Shown: positions 22,309 through 33,675, counted from the first letter of the stretch. The stretch: 64,000 bases of DNA from Siphonodentalium dalli (GCA_032622095.1 CP136069.1:45362194-45426193); one strand, 5' to 3'. Made by a program: numbers and translations. The notes: generated from the letters alone by a model not told the origin.

Positions 22309-24686
22309 ACCAATATGTGACTCCTACATGTATGACATATTGCTAGGCGGTAGCGAAATGATTTTATCATACCCATAAAATGGTTTGCATCTTCTACTGT
22401 AGCATTCAATAGTAAATTGATCACATCAGGGCTCGATTTAACTGAATCCGCATTGCAATTTCTGCCAATCAATTTACAATGAAAAAACATTTATTGATAT
22501 GGAACACTATACAAAATCTACCCGGTGCTGCAAAATGCTATACAAATTTAAAACATTAAATCGACTCCTGCACCTGGATTGTCAGTTATGGTGCATGTAC
22601 CGGTAGTCTACATGTATGTAAACATACGATCAGCGTCATACTGACATACTGAGTCTATCGTACTCTTGTCGAAATGTCATTTCTCGAAAGTGTGCAGTTT
22701 CCCCGAAATTACATTAGCGTTATACCAGTACATTAATATCGTTTCGATTGTGCACTTTTATCTTGGAGCTACTAATAGTGAGTTCTGATTCTGCTATGGA
22801 ATCACATGAATCGGGAAATACTGAATAGAAGGTTTAATATAGGTAATCAGACCCACTATTTATATGTGGGTCGGTAGTTACATGTACCTGTAACCGAGAC
22901 TGCTGTTTGGGGTAACAAGCTCCTGAAAAATAAGGTACATACATGTACCCTTATACATGTACATGTATGTATCATATGTATTTTTTTCACGTATTTTAAA
23001 AATTAACTTGGCTGGCAGTTGTACATGTACATGTACATCGTTTTTTAAGGACCAATTTTAGGAGGACACCTATCTCTTGTTCATATAATTTTATGAAGAC
23101 TTCCAGTCATATTGATTGAATCAGTGAGTAAACTAATAAAAGGCTTAAAAACAATCGCCAAGTATTGCATTCATTGAAAAATCAATTAATGTAATGTTTT
23201 CTAAAGCATGTCCTTATTGTCTGGGACCTTTGGTGGTCTTCACAGTGGGGACTTAATGAACATATTGAAATATTTATCTAGAAAACATAAAACCACAAAA
23301 GATAACAGATCAAGCAATGAAAGCAAATTCCTATCAGGGCAATAGAATTGACTCCCTGATGGGAGAAATCAATCAAAACTCTTGATATAATCCTCAGCTG
23401 AATTATCTGCCCCTGTTTAGTCCCCATAAACTACACAGGCAGGCAGTTTACATCTTATTCAGTGGAGCCAATTATCTGCTTGACTATTGGTCAAAGCCAT
23501 CCAATCAAAATACTGATAGCTTTCATACTTGTCTTACTTTAGTATGACATCTATCAGCTCTTGGACATCTATTAGCCCTAGAAGCAGTTTGATCTCTATC
23601 AGGAAATATGGGGTCGCCTTAACCTGGCGGGATGGGTAAGGATTCATTATGTCTCCTCCCACCCCTCCATAGATGGGGCATATAATCAAGTGCTTCATCA
23701 TCCATTTGTTTGATTTATAACTTATGCACTGGTTCACATATTTTGACTCTTTTATTCCCTTTGGTATAGTCAAGACCAGCATCGGGAGGGGTGGGTGAGG
23801 GAGGGGGGATAATCCAAAATAGATGTACCTACCTTAACAGAGCTACAGTGTATCTCCCTAGCTTGAGTTAGAATAACCCTGTTGCTAACAGTTGTGGGAT
23901 TATGATGTCATAGTTTGCTGTTGGGAACATGGGATGGGATCAGTTGGAAACACAATAGCTCTTCAACAGGCATGGTAGTACTAGTATATCACCATTATAT
24001 ACTAGTACTAGTACCTGTTCAATATAATGTACTAATTTAGGTACATCACTAGATGTACCTGTACGGTACCATCAGTTGATTTGTAATAATGATTCCTATT
24101 TTTGTCAAAGTATGTAAACTAATAAATGTACATGTATATGTCAGCCATTACATATAGGATGGGCCTGGTTGGGTTAGGTTGCAACACTGTGATGTACATG
24201 TACTTGAATTGAAACATATTTTATTTGAATATAATACAAAAAGGATCGGGGCACAAGTTATTTCAACTTACGAAGCCCCTCTCCCAATACAAACGATTAA
24301 AGATGCAAAATGTTTACAAGAACATGTACGTGTTTGGTGCATTTATAATGATCAATTTCTACTTTAGCACTGGGCTATGATTTAAGCTGGAATTAATGTA
24401 CATGTTTTGACTATAGGCTTAAAATTTCAACTAGAAAATATCAGATGAAATGATACATCCTTCACACTGTTATCTTTAGGTATCAGCTTCACACTTAACT
24501 CTGACAGGCATTAAAGGTCATAGCGGTATATACCATACATGATCATTTGTGAATAACAATAGAGGTTACCGTATTCTAGGGTAATGCTTGAAACGACTGG
24601 GTATTGTAACAATATGATATTTATATATCAGATTACTCGGTTTCAACAAACAATGATGATTATAAAAAAGTTGCTGACATAATAAT
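22309..24686. other. Intronic stretch, no gene recognised
   Basis: AT-rich, with dense TACATGTA words (22600-23040, 24000-24200) and CTAGTACTAGTA near 23990. A retroposon tail-like piece lies at 24240-24292. Frames such as 24179-24367 have no motif or splice support. Confidence 0.4.
24240..24292 (-). repeat. W-type retroposon tail fragment
   Basis: On the minus strand it reads GGAGAGGGGCTTCGTAAG and AACTTGTGCCCCGATCC, matching 32826-32912 and 45099-45185. The fuller copy at 32826 ends in TTTGCAAATAAAATATG, so this looks like the 3' end of a retroposon (inference). Confidence 0.5.
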
Positions 24687-24877
24687 GCTGAAGGGGTCAC
24701 TCTCACCAAAAAAAGTTCTGAAGGGTACACAAGATGCCAGACTATCAGGAACATACATGTAGTTGAAGTAACTGCGTTAGTGCCGATATCAAACCCTGTG
24801 TGCCCTTCAGAATATTTTCAAAGCAGGTGTACCCTTCACAAGTTCAGCACTTTTTAGGTGAGAGTGACCTCTTCAGC
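24687..24877. mobile_element. V-family palindromic MITE
   Basis: GCTGAAGGGGTCACTCTCAC and GTTCTGAAGGGTACAC on the left are mirrored by GTGTACCCTTCACAAGTTC, TTTTTAGGTGAGAGTGAC and CTTCAGC on the right. A ~60 bp loop lies between. TSD not determined. Confidence 0.6.
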
Positions 24878-26247
24878 CATATTAAGCTGCATACTATGGG
24901 TTAATGGAGTAGAGGTTAACTCAAGTGGAAACAAGTGAGAAAGTGTGTCAAACAATTGGATAATGACAGAGCGCATATCATTTAAACATGTGAGGTCCCA
25001 ACACAAAACTCTTGTTAACACTAAGCAGATATCTGGATAGCTAAATAAATAGCATTGTGTGCGTGTGAACAAGGCCTTCTACTCATGTGTTTCCAGCCAG
25101 CTTTATAAACAAGATCGGCAATTGAAAAACTCAGTATTGGATAGACTCACCGTTTTGAAGAGCCAGACTAATAAAAGAGAGGTCACAGTAATTTTGAACT
25201 CAAGGTTGCCAGTGGACCGCAAGCTAACTCCAAAATGTCTCTCATCTGTAATCGTAATCCATTGGAATTAGAATAAGAGTCTGAGCCATGGTATCCGAAT
25301 AGAATTAGATTTTATTAATCAATTGATTTATAGTTCTTATGTCTGAACTAGGGACTCACAAAATCTGATGAAAATTCAATGAAATTGGCTTGTAATTTTC
25401 TTTACTTCCTAGTTTATAGGGTTGTACCATTGTAGATACACAGATCTGCCAGTATGTTGGAATTTTCATTCAGACCAGCATGTTTATGATAAATGAGGGC
25501 CGCAAGTCCTTCGAAAAATCGTGCTGAACCTTCAGTTGACACCAAGAGCATGGGATATTGTAGGCAGTTGAATTTGCTCTGATACGGTACATGTACCGTA
25601 CATGTATGCCCTCCATGGATGTCTTGCTCCCTTTGTATTTTGGCATCCAACATCTTTTGCATGGGCATAAAGCCTAGGGATGAACAAAATTAATTGTGTG
25701 GTTTGGGTTACAAGACAGAAACATTTAGGGCTGGTACATGTATTGTAGGTAGGCTTAAATTTTTATTATTTGTCTGCAAGATTGAGATGAGATCAAATTT
25801 GATTATATTTGTATAAACTGTGATAAACCCAATGCTTTGACAGAAAATAACCCATTCTAATTCTGAGACTTTTAAAAGTGTTTATTTCTTTTTAATAAAA
25901 TATTTCAAAACCTGAACAACAAATATGTTTTCTTTGGCCTTGGGCACACTTCTTCAAATGAAAATTTTCATCTCTTTATATGTTTCTATGACAATAGTAG
26001 AATGATTCGTTGACATTGATACATTTGCAATTACTGGGTACTAGCATCATAATAAACTAGCTGACCTTTTCCAGAACAATGAATTTCAGAAAAGTTTGAA
26101 GATACATGTATATAATCATTAATATACAATTAATACTGGTATATGGTACTAGTACACCGATGGACTGTGATTGAATCCACAAACACAAAGGAACAAAATA
26201 TAATATAATGTCACTAAAGGTAACAGTGCTTTTGATATAGCGATGCC
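24878..26247. other. Intronic stretch, no gene recognised
   Basis: AT-rich. A 70-codon frame at 25059-25271 has a mildly basic composition but no acceptor, donor or known motif. TACATGTACGGTACATG near 25585-25605. Confidence 0.4.
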
Positions 26248-26602
26248 TACCCTGCTGGACAAATCAAGTGTCCACTTAACCGCGGCCGAAATGCAACTAC
26301 ACTGCAGCTCCACCGGCTAACTACAGTTGGGCCACGGTGTACTTGCCATTCAGCCATGGTGTAGTTGCAGCGGTGTACGTTCATTAAACTGATAAAAGAT
26401 GATACAAACCAGAAATTTAACCATGGTGTACATGCCATTCGGCCGCGTTGTAGTTGCCTTTCGGCCAAGGTGTACTTGCCGTTTGGCCACAGTGTACATG
26501 CCGTTCGCCCGCGGTGCTCAACTGCAGTTACAAATTCTGACACCGCGGCTGAACAGCAAATACACCGCGGTGCCAATGGACACTTGTTTTGTCCAGCAGG
26601 GT
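26248..26602 (-). mobile_element. N-family TA-flanked element (N2)
   Basis: Ends CCCTGCTGGACAAATCAAGT and ACTTGTTTTGTCCAGCAGGG bordered by TA. Reverse orientation relative to N1, and without N1's AT-rich insert. It carries the same iterated GGTGTACTTGCCGTTTGGCC word, reading as CGCGG/CGGCC-rich modules. Confidence 0.7.
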
Positions 26603-27609
26603 ACATGTTAATCGGCTCTGTCAATGGGTTACAAGACTTTCTGTGCTAGTACATAAACTACATTGTAACATGTATCTGGTCTGTACTGCTTATGCAATGG
26701 GTGTTGATATCACAGTCACAGCCCTGTTCATCTACATGTAATAGCAGAAATTTGCCTTGGCTAAATTTGCCCAGGCTAGAACTTTGTCCTCAGCCTAACA
26801 GACCAGGATCTGCATAGCTGTATGCTCTACGGTATACATGTACATGTACTAGTATGTACATTGTACATACATATAGAGTACATGTATAACTTCAGTTTAC
26901 AATTGAAACTTGGTCCACTTTGGCAGACTTCAGTTGAGTCTGGCTTGAATTTGCTGATTATCAATATTGTCATCAGTCTTCCTTGGCATTCAACAATGAA
27001 TTTTTGCAGTCAGCAGACTCACACAGCACAAAAGTGACAATGGTAAGAGAATGCGTGCAACAGTTTGTTCAATTTTCACACAAAACATTTGCTGGTTCTG
27101 AAATTTGTCTCAGCTAAAAAATAGAACATATCATTTTTGCCTTGGCTCAGCTGATACTAGTACCGTAGCTACACAGTCATACCTGTAGATTGGGTTGGGT
27201 TTTGGGGGAGGGTGGGAAGTATGAGAATGGTCTACACTTATAAACACTTGATAGTGTTCCATTAATTTTACTATGGAAGTGACATGTTCTGGTAACATTC
27301 CGCAAGGGAATTACTAGCTTATGAGTTTTTTTAAAAGCTGTATGGCTGTTTGTGCACCAAATTACATGTACAACTAATAATATTCCCTTTTGAATTTTTC
27401 CCAGTATCAAAATAGGTCAATAGGTACAGTACCTGAACTACCTTTCTGCGAACATTATATCTCATTGAAAGATGCATTGAAGTCATAAAAAAACATCAAA
27501 CACAATGTACAGTGCCTCGTACAAAAACGTGCCTTTTTAATTCATTGGAATTCTGGAATCTGAAATGGAATATCCGGAAAAGTTATATTGCATTATATTA
27601 TCATGAAAC
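26603..27609. other. Intronic stretch, no gene recognised
   Basis: TACATGTACATGTACTAGTA near 26834-26855. A minus-strand frame (27410-27177) ends at CTACAG|GTATGA and would fit in phase after the minus-strand exon at 29711, but its acceptor (GAATGTTACCAG) has a poor pyrimidine tract. Left as unproven. Confidence 0.35.
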
Positions 27610-27684
27610 TACAGTAATGCCCTAAATAATGGACTCCTTAACCACAGTTAACTTAAGGAGGCAATTATTTAGGGCATTACTGTA
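27610..27684. mobile_element. F-family TA-flanked MITE, deleted (F1)
   Basis: TACAGTAATGCCCTAAATAA on the left and TATTTAGGGCATTACTGTA on the right. Only 75 bp remain of the ~216 bp palindrome, so the central part is missing. Confidence 0.8.
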
Positions 27685-27872
27685 TTTAAAAACTTCATTC
27701 ATTGCTTTCTCTTCATCAATATTATGCAGTAACATTAAACATTTCAGAGTGCTGACAGCTTTAAATTTTCTTTCCATGATCTACAGTTTCAATTGTTATG
27801 TGACCGCTGACTAAAAAATTGAACCTTTACAAACAAAACGATATAAAATTTATCGAAAAATATATAGAGAGT

Positions 27873-27981
27873 AACCACTTGATTGAACTGGTGATGTGAA
27901 ATAATTCATTAGAGGCAGGGTTTAACAAAATAGTCCCTGCTCAATTGAATTATTTCATGTCACCAGTTCAATCAAGTGATT
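27873..27981. repeat. Inverted repeat CACTTGATTGAACTGGTGA
   Basis: Arms CACTTGATTGAACTGGTGA...TGAAATAATTCA and TGAATTATTTCA...TCACCAGTTCAATCAAGTG enclose a ~35 bp loop ('ggcagggtttaac'). A stand-alone palindromic element with no other copy seen in the window. Confidence 0.6.
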
Positions 27982-28649
27982 ATTCTGTTTAATATTATAT
28001 TCCACTATGAGCATCTGATTTACCAGAAATCCTAATAATAATGCCCATTATACCCATTACGCATACATTTTGATTGTGTGTATGAATACCGGTACATAAC
28101 GTGCTAATTAAAGTGACATAATTTTCTAGTGAAATTATCGTTTATAATCTCTCGAGAAATTAAGATACATGTAAATTACACGTACCGTAGGAATGTAATA
28201 AAAAAAAAACCCACTAAATTTGTTTTTCAGCACAATGTCCTTGACCATATGCTTATAATTAGGCTTGTTGATATACTGACATTAATTCAGGTGTCATCTC
28301 TCTTCAATCGTGTGTCAGTTGCAATTGTTATCCCCCTATTGTCTCATAAAAACTCTATTTATGGAATGATAATTGTAGCTTAATGTTTCATAACTCTACA
28401 TCTTGTCATAAATTCCGCATGAAAGCATAATTTACATTCACTTTGCATACATCCAAGATTTTATTATGGGTGGCTGATAGATTTCAACATTAAATTTGGT
28501 AGACAACTGATAATATCAGCTCACTGCCATATATGTGAGAAAAGTTGTGCATTCTGAACAAGCATGGTGTTGATGAAGTCACGTCTACTGTCTCATCTAC
28601 TAGTATATGAAGATATCAGCCTCAATCCAACACAATGTTTTATCAAATA
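27982..28649. other. AT-rich stretch, no gene recognised
   Basis: No repeat ends or splice-supported exon were seen. A frame at 28129-28383 is not supported. Confidence 0.4.
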
Positions 28650-28865
28650 TACAGTAATGCCTGAAGTATATGACCTTTAACCACAGCAAAAATAAGGGAA
28701 ATTTTTCAGGATTTAGTCGGAATTATGGTTTGTTGCCATTCATCGGAAAGCTCTCACCGAGAGCTTTCTGATGAATGGCAACAAGCCATATTTCCGACTA
28801 AATCCTGAAAAATTTCCCATAATTCTGCTGTGGTTTAGGGGTTGATTATTTAGGACATTACTGTA
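28650..28865. mobile_element. F-family palindromic MITE (F2)
   Basis: A near-perfect palindrome of 216 bp. TACAGTAATGCCTGAAGTA starts it, GGACATTACTGTA ends it, and the centre is CTCTCACCGAGAG. Arms include TTTTTCAGGATTTAGTCGG and TTGCCATTCATCGGAAAG. TA at each end fits a Tc1/mariner-like target site. Confidence 0.85.
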
Positions 28866-29710
28866 ACTGTACATATAGACTGCAGATATAATCCAAACAG
28901 TCCTTCCCTGGAAACGGGTGCAATTGCCCTGGCACCCATCTGCACCTGCAATTTTCAATTGGCGGGTGCTAAAATTTGCACCCCCCCCCCCCCCCCCCCC
29001 CCCCCTCGTCAGTCAAAATTGACCATGTACACTGTAATCATTGAACCAATAATGTAATATTGAAATATTTAGTTTATTGTGCGGACCATTTTTTGACTCA
29101 GTTTAATTAATTTAGGGGCATCCATGTTCACTTTAACTTTAATTGTGTGCATATGAAAATATAAGTGGGCACTTAGGGTATCCCATAATGACACTTTGTC
29201 TGAGAAAAACCCAACTAATGAATATATCAGGGTGCAACTTGCACCAGTATCCAATAATTTTGCATGTGTAAACGCAGATGTTAAATCAATTGGCCCACTA
29301 TAATTATATCCCCTAAAATGATAAAATGTCGAATTTACATGCACATGCATGCCGATTAACCATGTATTTATATACAAACTTGTGCATATTGTTTACCACA
29401 TACTAGTAGCTCATGTCAAAAAGCACAACCTGCTGCAAATGGACATTATGTCGAAGTTATAATTATAAATTCTATAGGTATAAACAAATATGAATACAAA
29501 GTTCAGAAATTCATGACAAAAATCAATATATTAGTTCTGAAAATGAGATAAAAGTCTGTTCGTCTGGCAAGATATTGTGATCTCACGCCACCCTTTTGTT
29601 GTGGGTTTTTAGGAAAATCAAGAGAATGACAGAGTCTGAATCAGTTTACCTGAATCAATTAGGGTCCTTTTGAATAGGTTGATTCATCCAGTGTTGTTAC
29701 TCTACCTTAC
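28866..29710. other. Stretch with a 25-base poly-C run
   Basis: Twenty-five consecutive C lie at 28981-29005, preceded by imperfect inverted 'gcacccatctgcacctgcaa' / 'ggcgggtgctaaaatttgca' text. The remainder is AT-rich. On the minus strand it would be the first part of the intron after 29711. Confidence 0.45.
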
Positions 29711-30317
29711 CTGGGAATTAATTTGTTACGTTGAACAGTGCTGAAAGGGTATTCTTTTCTGGAATTGAGGCCCATCAGGTCATTGTTTGTTTCATTATAT
29801 TTGCCACTTCCACTGCTTGTTTCCAAGCCTGTAAATATTGTGTCTGTCATTTGCAGAATGAGGTCACAAGAGGGTGAATTTAGTGATGCTATCCCACACA
29901 GCGGGCTACATGTAGCATCACAAAATTTACCCTCTGAGGACCTCATTCTGCTTAGGACTCATCTTCTGGGAAGATTCTACAGTCACAGTTATTTTTCATT
30001 ACTTTTTCCCTTTTCGGAAGATTCTACATCCCCTAATTTGCAGAAGAAAAAATTCATAATCGAGGTGACTAATGAGTGAACATCACCAACTTCAACTGGG
30101 GAAATACAATCTGATCCCAGATCTCCCATAGCAGTTATGTCCTAAATAGAGGGTGAATTTGGTGATGCTAGCCTGCTGTGCGGATAGTTTCACTAAATTC
30201 ACCCTCTGGGGACCTCATTCTGCAAATGACAGACACACTATTTGCAGGCTTTCTTGTTTCATTCTCTTTGCTGTTGTAGGTGATAAGTGGTACATATTGA
30301 TCTACCTTCACAGCCAT
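29711..30317 (-). CDS. First coding exon of an unknown gene, split by a MITE
   Basis: On the minus strand an ATG at 30317-30315 (ATT before, G after, a fair start context) opens MAVKVDQYVPLITYNSK and runs to the element boundary at 30253. On the far side the frame resumes at 29815 (SSGSGKYNETNNDLMG), continues through EYPFSTVQRNKLIP and ends CCCAG|GTAAGG at 29711, an excellent donor. Removing the MITE at 29824-30252 and one 8 bp duplication gives 170 coding bases, 56 codons plus two bases, with no stop. With the element in place the frame meets a stop inside it. No protein family was recognised; the product start is polar with no signal peptide. The next exon was not established. Confidence 0.45.
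29824..30252. mobile_element. C-family hAT-type MITE (C3) inside a coding exon
   Basis: Starts CAAGCCTGTAAATATTGTG and ends CACACTATTTGCAGGCTTT. The perfect 8 bp duplication CTTGTTTC lies at 29816-29823 and 30253-30260. It carries both family hairpins. The internal region has 'cccctaatttgcagaagaaa', the variant also present in C6. The last base of the right TIR is T instead of G. Confidence 0.9.
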
Positions 30318-31163
30318 AATCTATTAATCTCATTCTCTGACATTCTACAAAGAATCGGGGATCTCCAACAAGTGGCAACAAGTTCCATGTTCAAAGAAAA
30401 CTTTACGCTGTAATATCAGTACCCTCTCCCGCAGAATGATAGCGGATTCATGGGATGAATTTTGGGTTGAAATTAACCATATTGAAGCTGTCGAATAATA
30501 GTGAAGGCATACACCAAAGTCATTTTTCAAAACTTTTACAATATAGAACCTCTGAATTACCACACCAGGGCTTAAAATCTGACGAAAATCAGAATCATGA
30601 TTCTTAGTTTGATTCTCGTAAAACAATTCCCTGTAGAAACGCTATATTTTGATTGTCGCAAAATGTTATGGATTTTAAGGCCTGCATACCCAATTCACAA
30701 AGCTCCTCCATTGCCCTTGATTGCTATGCGAGCCTAGCTCTGCTGAAAATATTCCATGCTTTACACTTGGTAGACTCACTGCAACTAGATCATTCAATTT
30801 ATGGAACCTCTGTAATCTCATCAAGCATTGATGGTTTATTTTATATAGTAGCCACTGGTATATGTTAATGGTTCATGTCCCATTTCCGATTTTTACACCT
30901 TTGATAAGGTGGCATGTTGATATGACTTATCTCTCACCTCACCTGTGTTCCTGGTCCTATGCTGGGTAATGAACATTAAATAGCCACTTTATATTGGCCT
31001 GGTGTTGAAGAGATTTCATTAGAGTCCAACCAATCTTGAAGTAGACATTAAGAGCTCTATACCAATCCCTATAATCAAGAAATAAAGGAGTGAAGTTAAC
31101 CCTTTAATTACTTTCATGAGGGAGGTCAAGTGGTTAACTTTGAATGGGGATTTTTCCAGGATC
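30318..31163. other. Stretch upstream of the minus-strand exon
   Basis: No family was assigned. A small direct-repeat-like TTAACCCTTTAATTACTTTCATGAGG occurs near 31098 and may be a decayed TTAA-family end. Plus-strand frames at 30653-30868 lack support. Confidence 0.4.
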
Positions 31164-31656
31164 TTAACCCTTTCAGTGCCAGGGGCCGATCTCATCGGCC
31201 CTAATTTACGGTCTGTAAAATCGGCCCTAAAAAATAAAAAAAATAAATAAAAAAATTTGTTGTTATTTTTGATTGTTTTTTTTTTTTGGGTTGAATTTGT
31301 TTTGGGTATGCTTAAGCATGCTATAGCGAATTTAAAAACAAACTGGTTAAAACCTTAGGGGTATGTTATAACTCAAAACTATCACCAAGTATTCATAGTA
31401 ATAATTTTGATGCCCATGAAAAACGTGAGATTCCCTGGCACTAAACCTACAACATAAGTCTGTTAAAGAATATAAGAAAAAATTTATTAAAATTGTAAAA
31501 AATTGTAAAAAATAATAACAAATGATGAAAAATTGTTAGGCCAATGCATTCTCTTATATATGCGAGGCGACCTTATTACTTGCATATATAAGAGAATGCA
31601 TTGGCACAGGGTATATGGGTTGATACAAAAATCGGACCTGGCACTCAAAGGGTTAA
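31164..31656 (-). mobile_element. D-family TTAA MITE (D1)
   Basis: Left TTAACCCTTTCAGTGCCAGG, right CCTGGCACTCAAAGGGTTAA, bounded by TTAA. It carries one TGCATTCTCTTATATATGCGAG hairpin (31541-31604) with a shortened loop, a GGCCGATCTCATCGGCC palindrome near the left end, AT-rich homopolymer text and 'atgcttaagcatgctatagc'. The inverted sister copy is 56747-57174. Confidence 0.8.
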
Positions 31657-32214
31657 AGCATATACCATGTATCATTATGGCGCTGAGATGACCAATTTTA
31701 TATGCCGTTTTAAAAAAACGGGATGTACTACATGCATTTTTTGCCAAATTATTTTAGAATTTGCCAAATATTATTCCTGGTAGTATCATTTTCTGCCACT
31801 TGATTGAGTCTTATGTTTCGACACTCGCTGTTTGATATCGATAGAAAAGCAGTTAGTTAATAATTATACTCTCATCTCTAGTGTGGTTTATCATACAACA
31901 ATAAACCAATCACCGAACAATACAATGGTATAGAAGCGAGAATTAGCTATGTAAACACCACCATCACACTAAATACAGGTAATCCTTCCACCCATCGATA
32001 CTAATGATATCAGATTAACTGCATCTTAATGGAGGTGTTAACTTTTGCGAAACAATGCGAAATGTTATTGATTGACAGATATTTTTCAACTTTATTGAGG
32101 AATTAAAAAATGACTGGCCAAAACTTTTGCCAAATGAAAATATTTTTTGCCAAATGTGAATTATTTTTGCCATTGGCAAATTTGGCAAGTGGCAGCGCGA
32201 ACCCTGACTACATG
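31657..32214. other. AT-rich stretch, no gene recognised
   Basis: Repeated 'tttgccaaatg' words near 31740-31760 and 32118-32190 suggest a small diverged duplication. No coding support. Confidence 0.35.
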
Positions 32215-32609
32215 TATGTAGTTGGTCTGTTCATCCGTCTGTCTGTCCATTTACTTTTGGTTTCCACATGATAACTTTAGATAGTCTCAACTGATATGGA
32301 ATTCAATTTGATATGTGGGTTTACTAGCACTAAATGCAAATCAAGTTCAAATTCAGATTTCGCCCAAAAATTTTCACCTGAGTTATGGTCCTTTTTGTTG
32401 CAATTTGCGCTCAATTTTCTTTTCCGGATGATATGGTAACTTCAGTAAGTCTGAACTGAATGGAATGAGATTTGGTATGTGAGTTTTTGTATTACATTGG
32501 ATGAAACTTTGTGAATTATTTGTTTTATCTGAGGTTGCTGTTGGGTCTCTTGTGTTTTTATATGCTTCTTTTCCATGTGATCCAGATTTCCTTTTGATGC
32601 AATCCAGTT
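32215..32609 (+). repeat. M-type repeat array (copy 2)
   Basis: 'tgttcatccgtctgtctgtc' followed by two units with 'acatgataactttagatag' and 'gttgctgttgggtctcttgt'. The last ~250 bases parallel 3180-3440 and end at the same 'gatgcaatccag' junction with a B-family end. Confidence 0.7.
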
Positions 32610-33065
32610 TTAACCCTTTCATGATGGGAGCTGTGCTGGTGCAATCATTCCAAAATTAATAATAAAGTAGTGACATTCTTCAAATACAAATTTTCTCACA
32701 GCTAAGAAGCAACCTCGTGTTGGATCATCTCTGGAAGGCGCTACACACTATATCTCACATACCTTCTCACCATGTAAATAAGTTTGTACCGTCATCTTGA
32801 TCACATGTGTGTTACAATATTGTATTAGGAGAGGGGCTTCATAAGTTGCAAAAACTTGTGCCCCAATCCCTTTTGTATATTTTGCAAATAAAATATGTTT
32901 CAAGTCAAGTCAACATTAAAGATCCTGTGCCAGTCATTCACTTATATATACCCGAGTTTCCCCATAGTGTGCCTCACATATATAAGAGAATGCACTGGCT
33001 TACAAGGTCATGGTAAATATTGTTAGGCCAATGTATTCTCTTATATATAGGAGGCTCCCCATGTG
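32610..33065 (+). mobile_element. B-family MITE remnant, interrupted (B3)
   Basis: TTAACCCTTTCATGATGGGAGC is present at 32610. The element then breaks off and resumes near 32914 with 'taaagatcctgtgccag' and one hairpin (CTTATATATACCCGAG / ATATATAAGAGAATGC). The right end is missing. The W-type retroposon tail sits in the break, so that retroposon probably inserted here. Confidence 0.6.
32826..32912 (+). repeat. W-type retroposon 3' end
   Basis: GGAGAGGGGCTTCATAAGTT, 'aaaacttgtgccccaatccc' and TTTGCAAATAAAATATG give a poly(A)-signal-like tail. Related tails at 24240 (minus) and 45099 suggest a LINE or SINE family. No reverse transcriptase is nearby. Confidence 0.5.
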
Positions 33066-33275
33066 GGGATATTAGAAAGACTCTTCGTCTGTGCCATATC
33101 TTATGTCACTTTGTCAGCTTAGTATTCTCATAAGCTCTAATTACTGTTGGTTGGCAGGAATATTATGGTACCCTGGTGTTAGAAAACCTGAAAACTGCAC
33201 CACATAAACAATGCCTAATAACTGCACTCAAGACAGTTGGTGTGATTGTCAAGTAATAAACATGTGTTAGAGAAT

Positions 33276-33675
33276 TTAACCCTTTACCCAACAGAACGGC
33301 CCTGTGCCAATGCATTCTCTTATATATGCGAGTCGACCATAGGTCGCCTCGCATATATAAGAGAATGCATTGGCTTAACACATTAAAAATTATAAAATTG
33401 TTAAAGAATGTAAAAAAAAATGGTAAAAAGTGTTAAAAAAAGATTTTTGTTAGGCCAATGCATTCTCTTATATATGCGAGGCGACCTATGGTCGACTCGC
33501 ATATATAAGAGAATGCATTGGCACAGGGCATAACTGTAACTATCACAATGTGGTCAATGAACCGGTTCCAATGATATCCATATTTGTATGGTGTTATTGA
33601 GACAGACCGAAGATATTTTAGGCTGTTGAAGCTTTATTTGGCCGGTTTTGGCCGGTTTGTTGGGTAAAGGGTTAA
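33276..33675 (+). mobile_element. A-family TTAA MITE (A3)
   Basis: A full 400 bp copy, TTAA at 33276-33279 and 33672-33675, with both hairpins intact. It differs from A4 at scattered bases only. The hairpins read as a false ORF on both strands. Confidence 0.9.

Noticed and set aside
20297-26649. Overlapping ORFs on both strands inside N elements
   Set aside because: They follow the iterated 22 bp word and are open in several frames because of its composition.
27177-27410. Minus-strand frame ending CTACAG|GTATGA as exon 2 after the 29711 donor
   Set aside because: The phase fits, but the acceptor GAATGTTACCAG has a poor pyrimidine tract and the peptide is low-complexity (SYFPPSPKTQP).
30153-30413. 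Plus-strand frame after CTTTGCTGTTGTAG reading GDKWYILIYLHSHN
   Set aside because: It lies opposite the better supported minus-strand exon (ATG to CAG|GTAAGG), and its start overlaps the C3 element.
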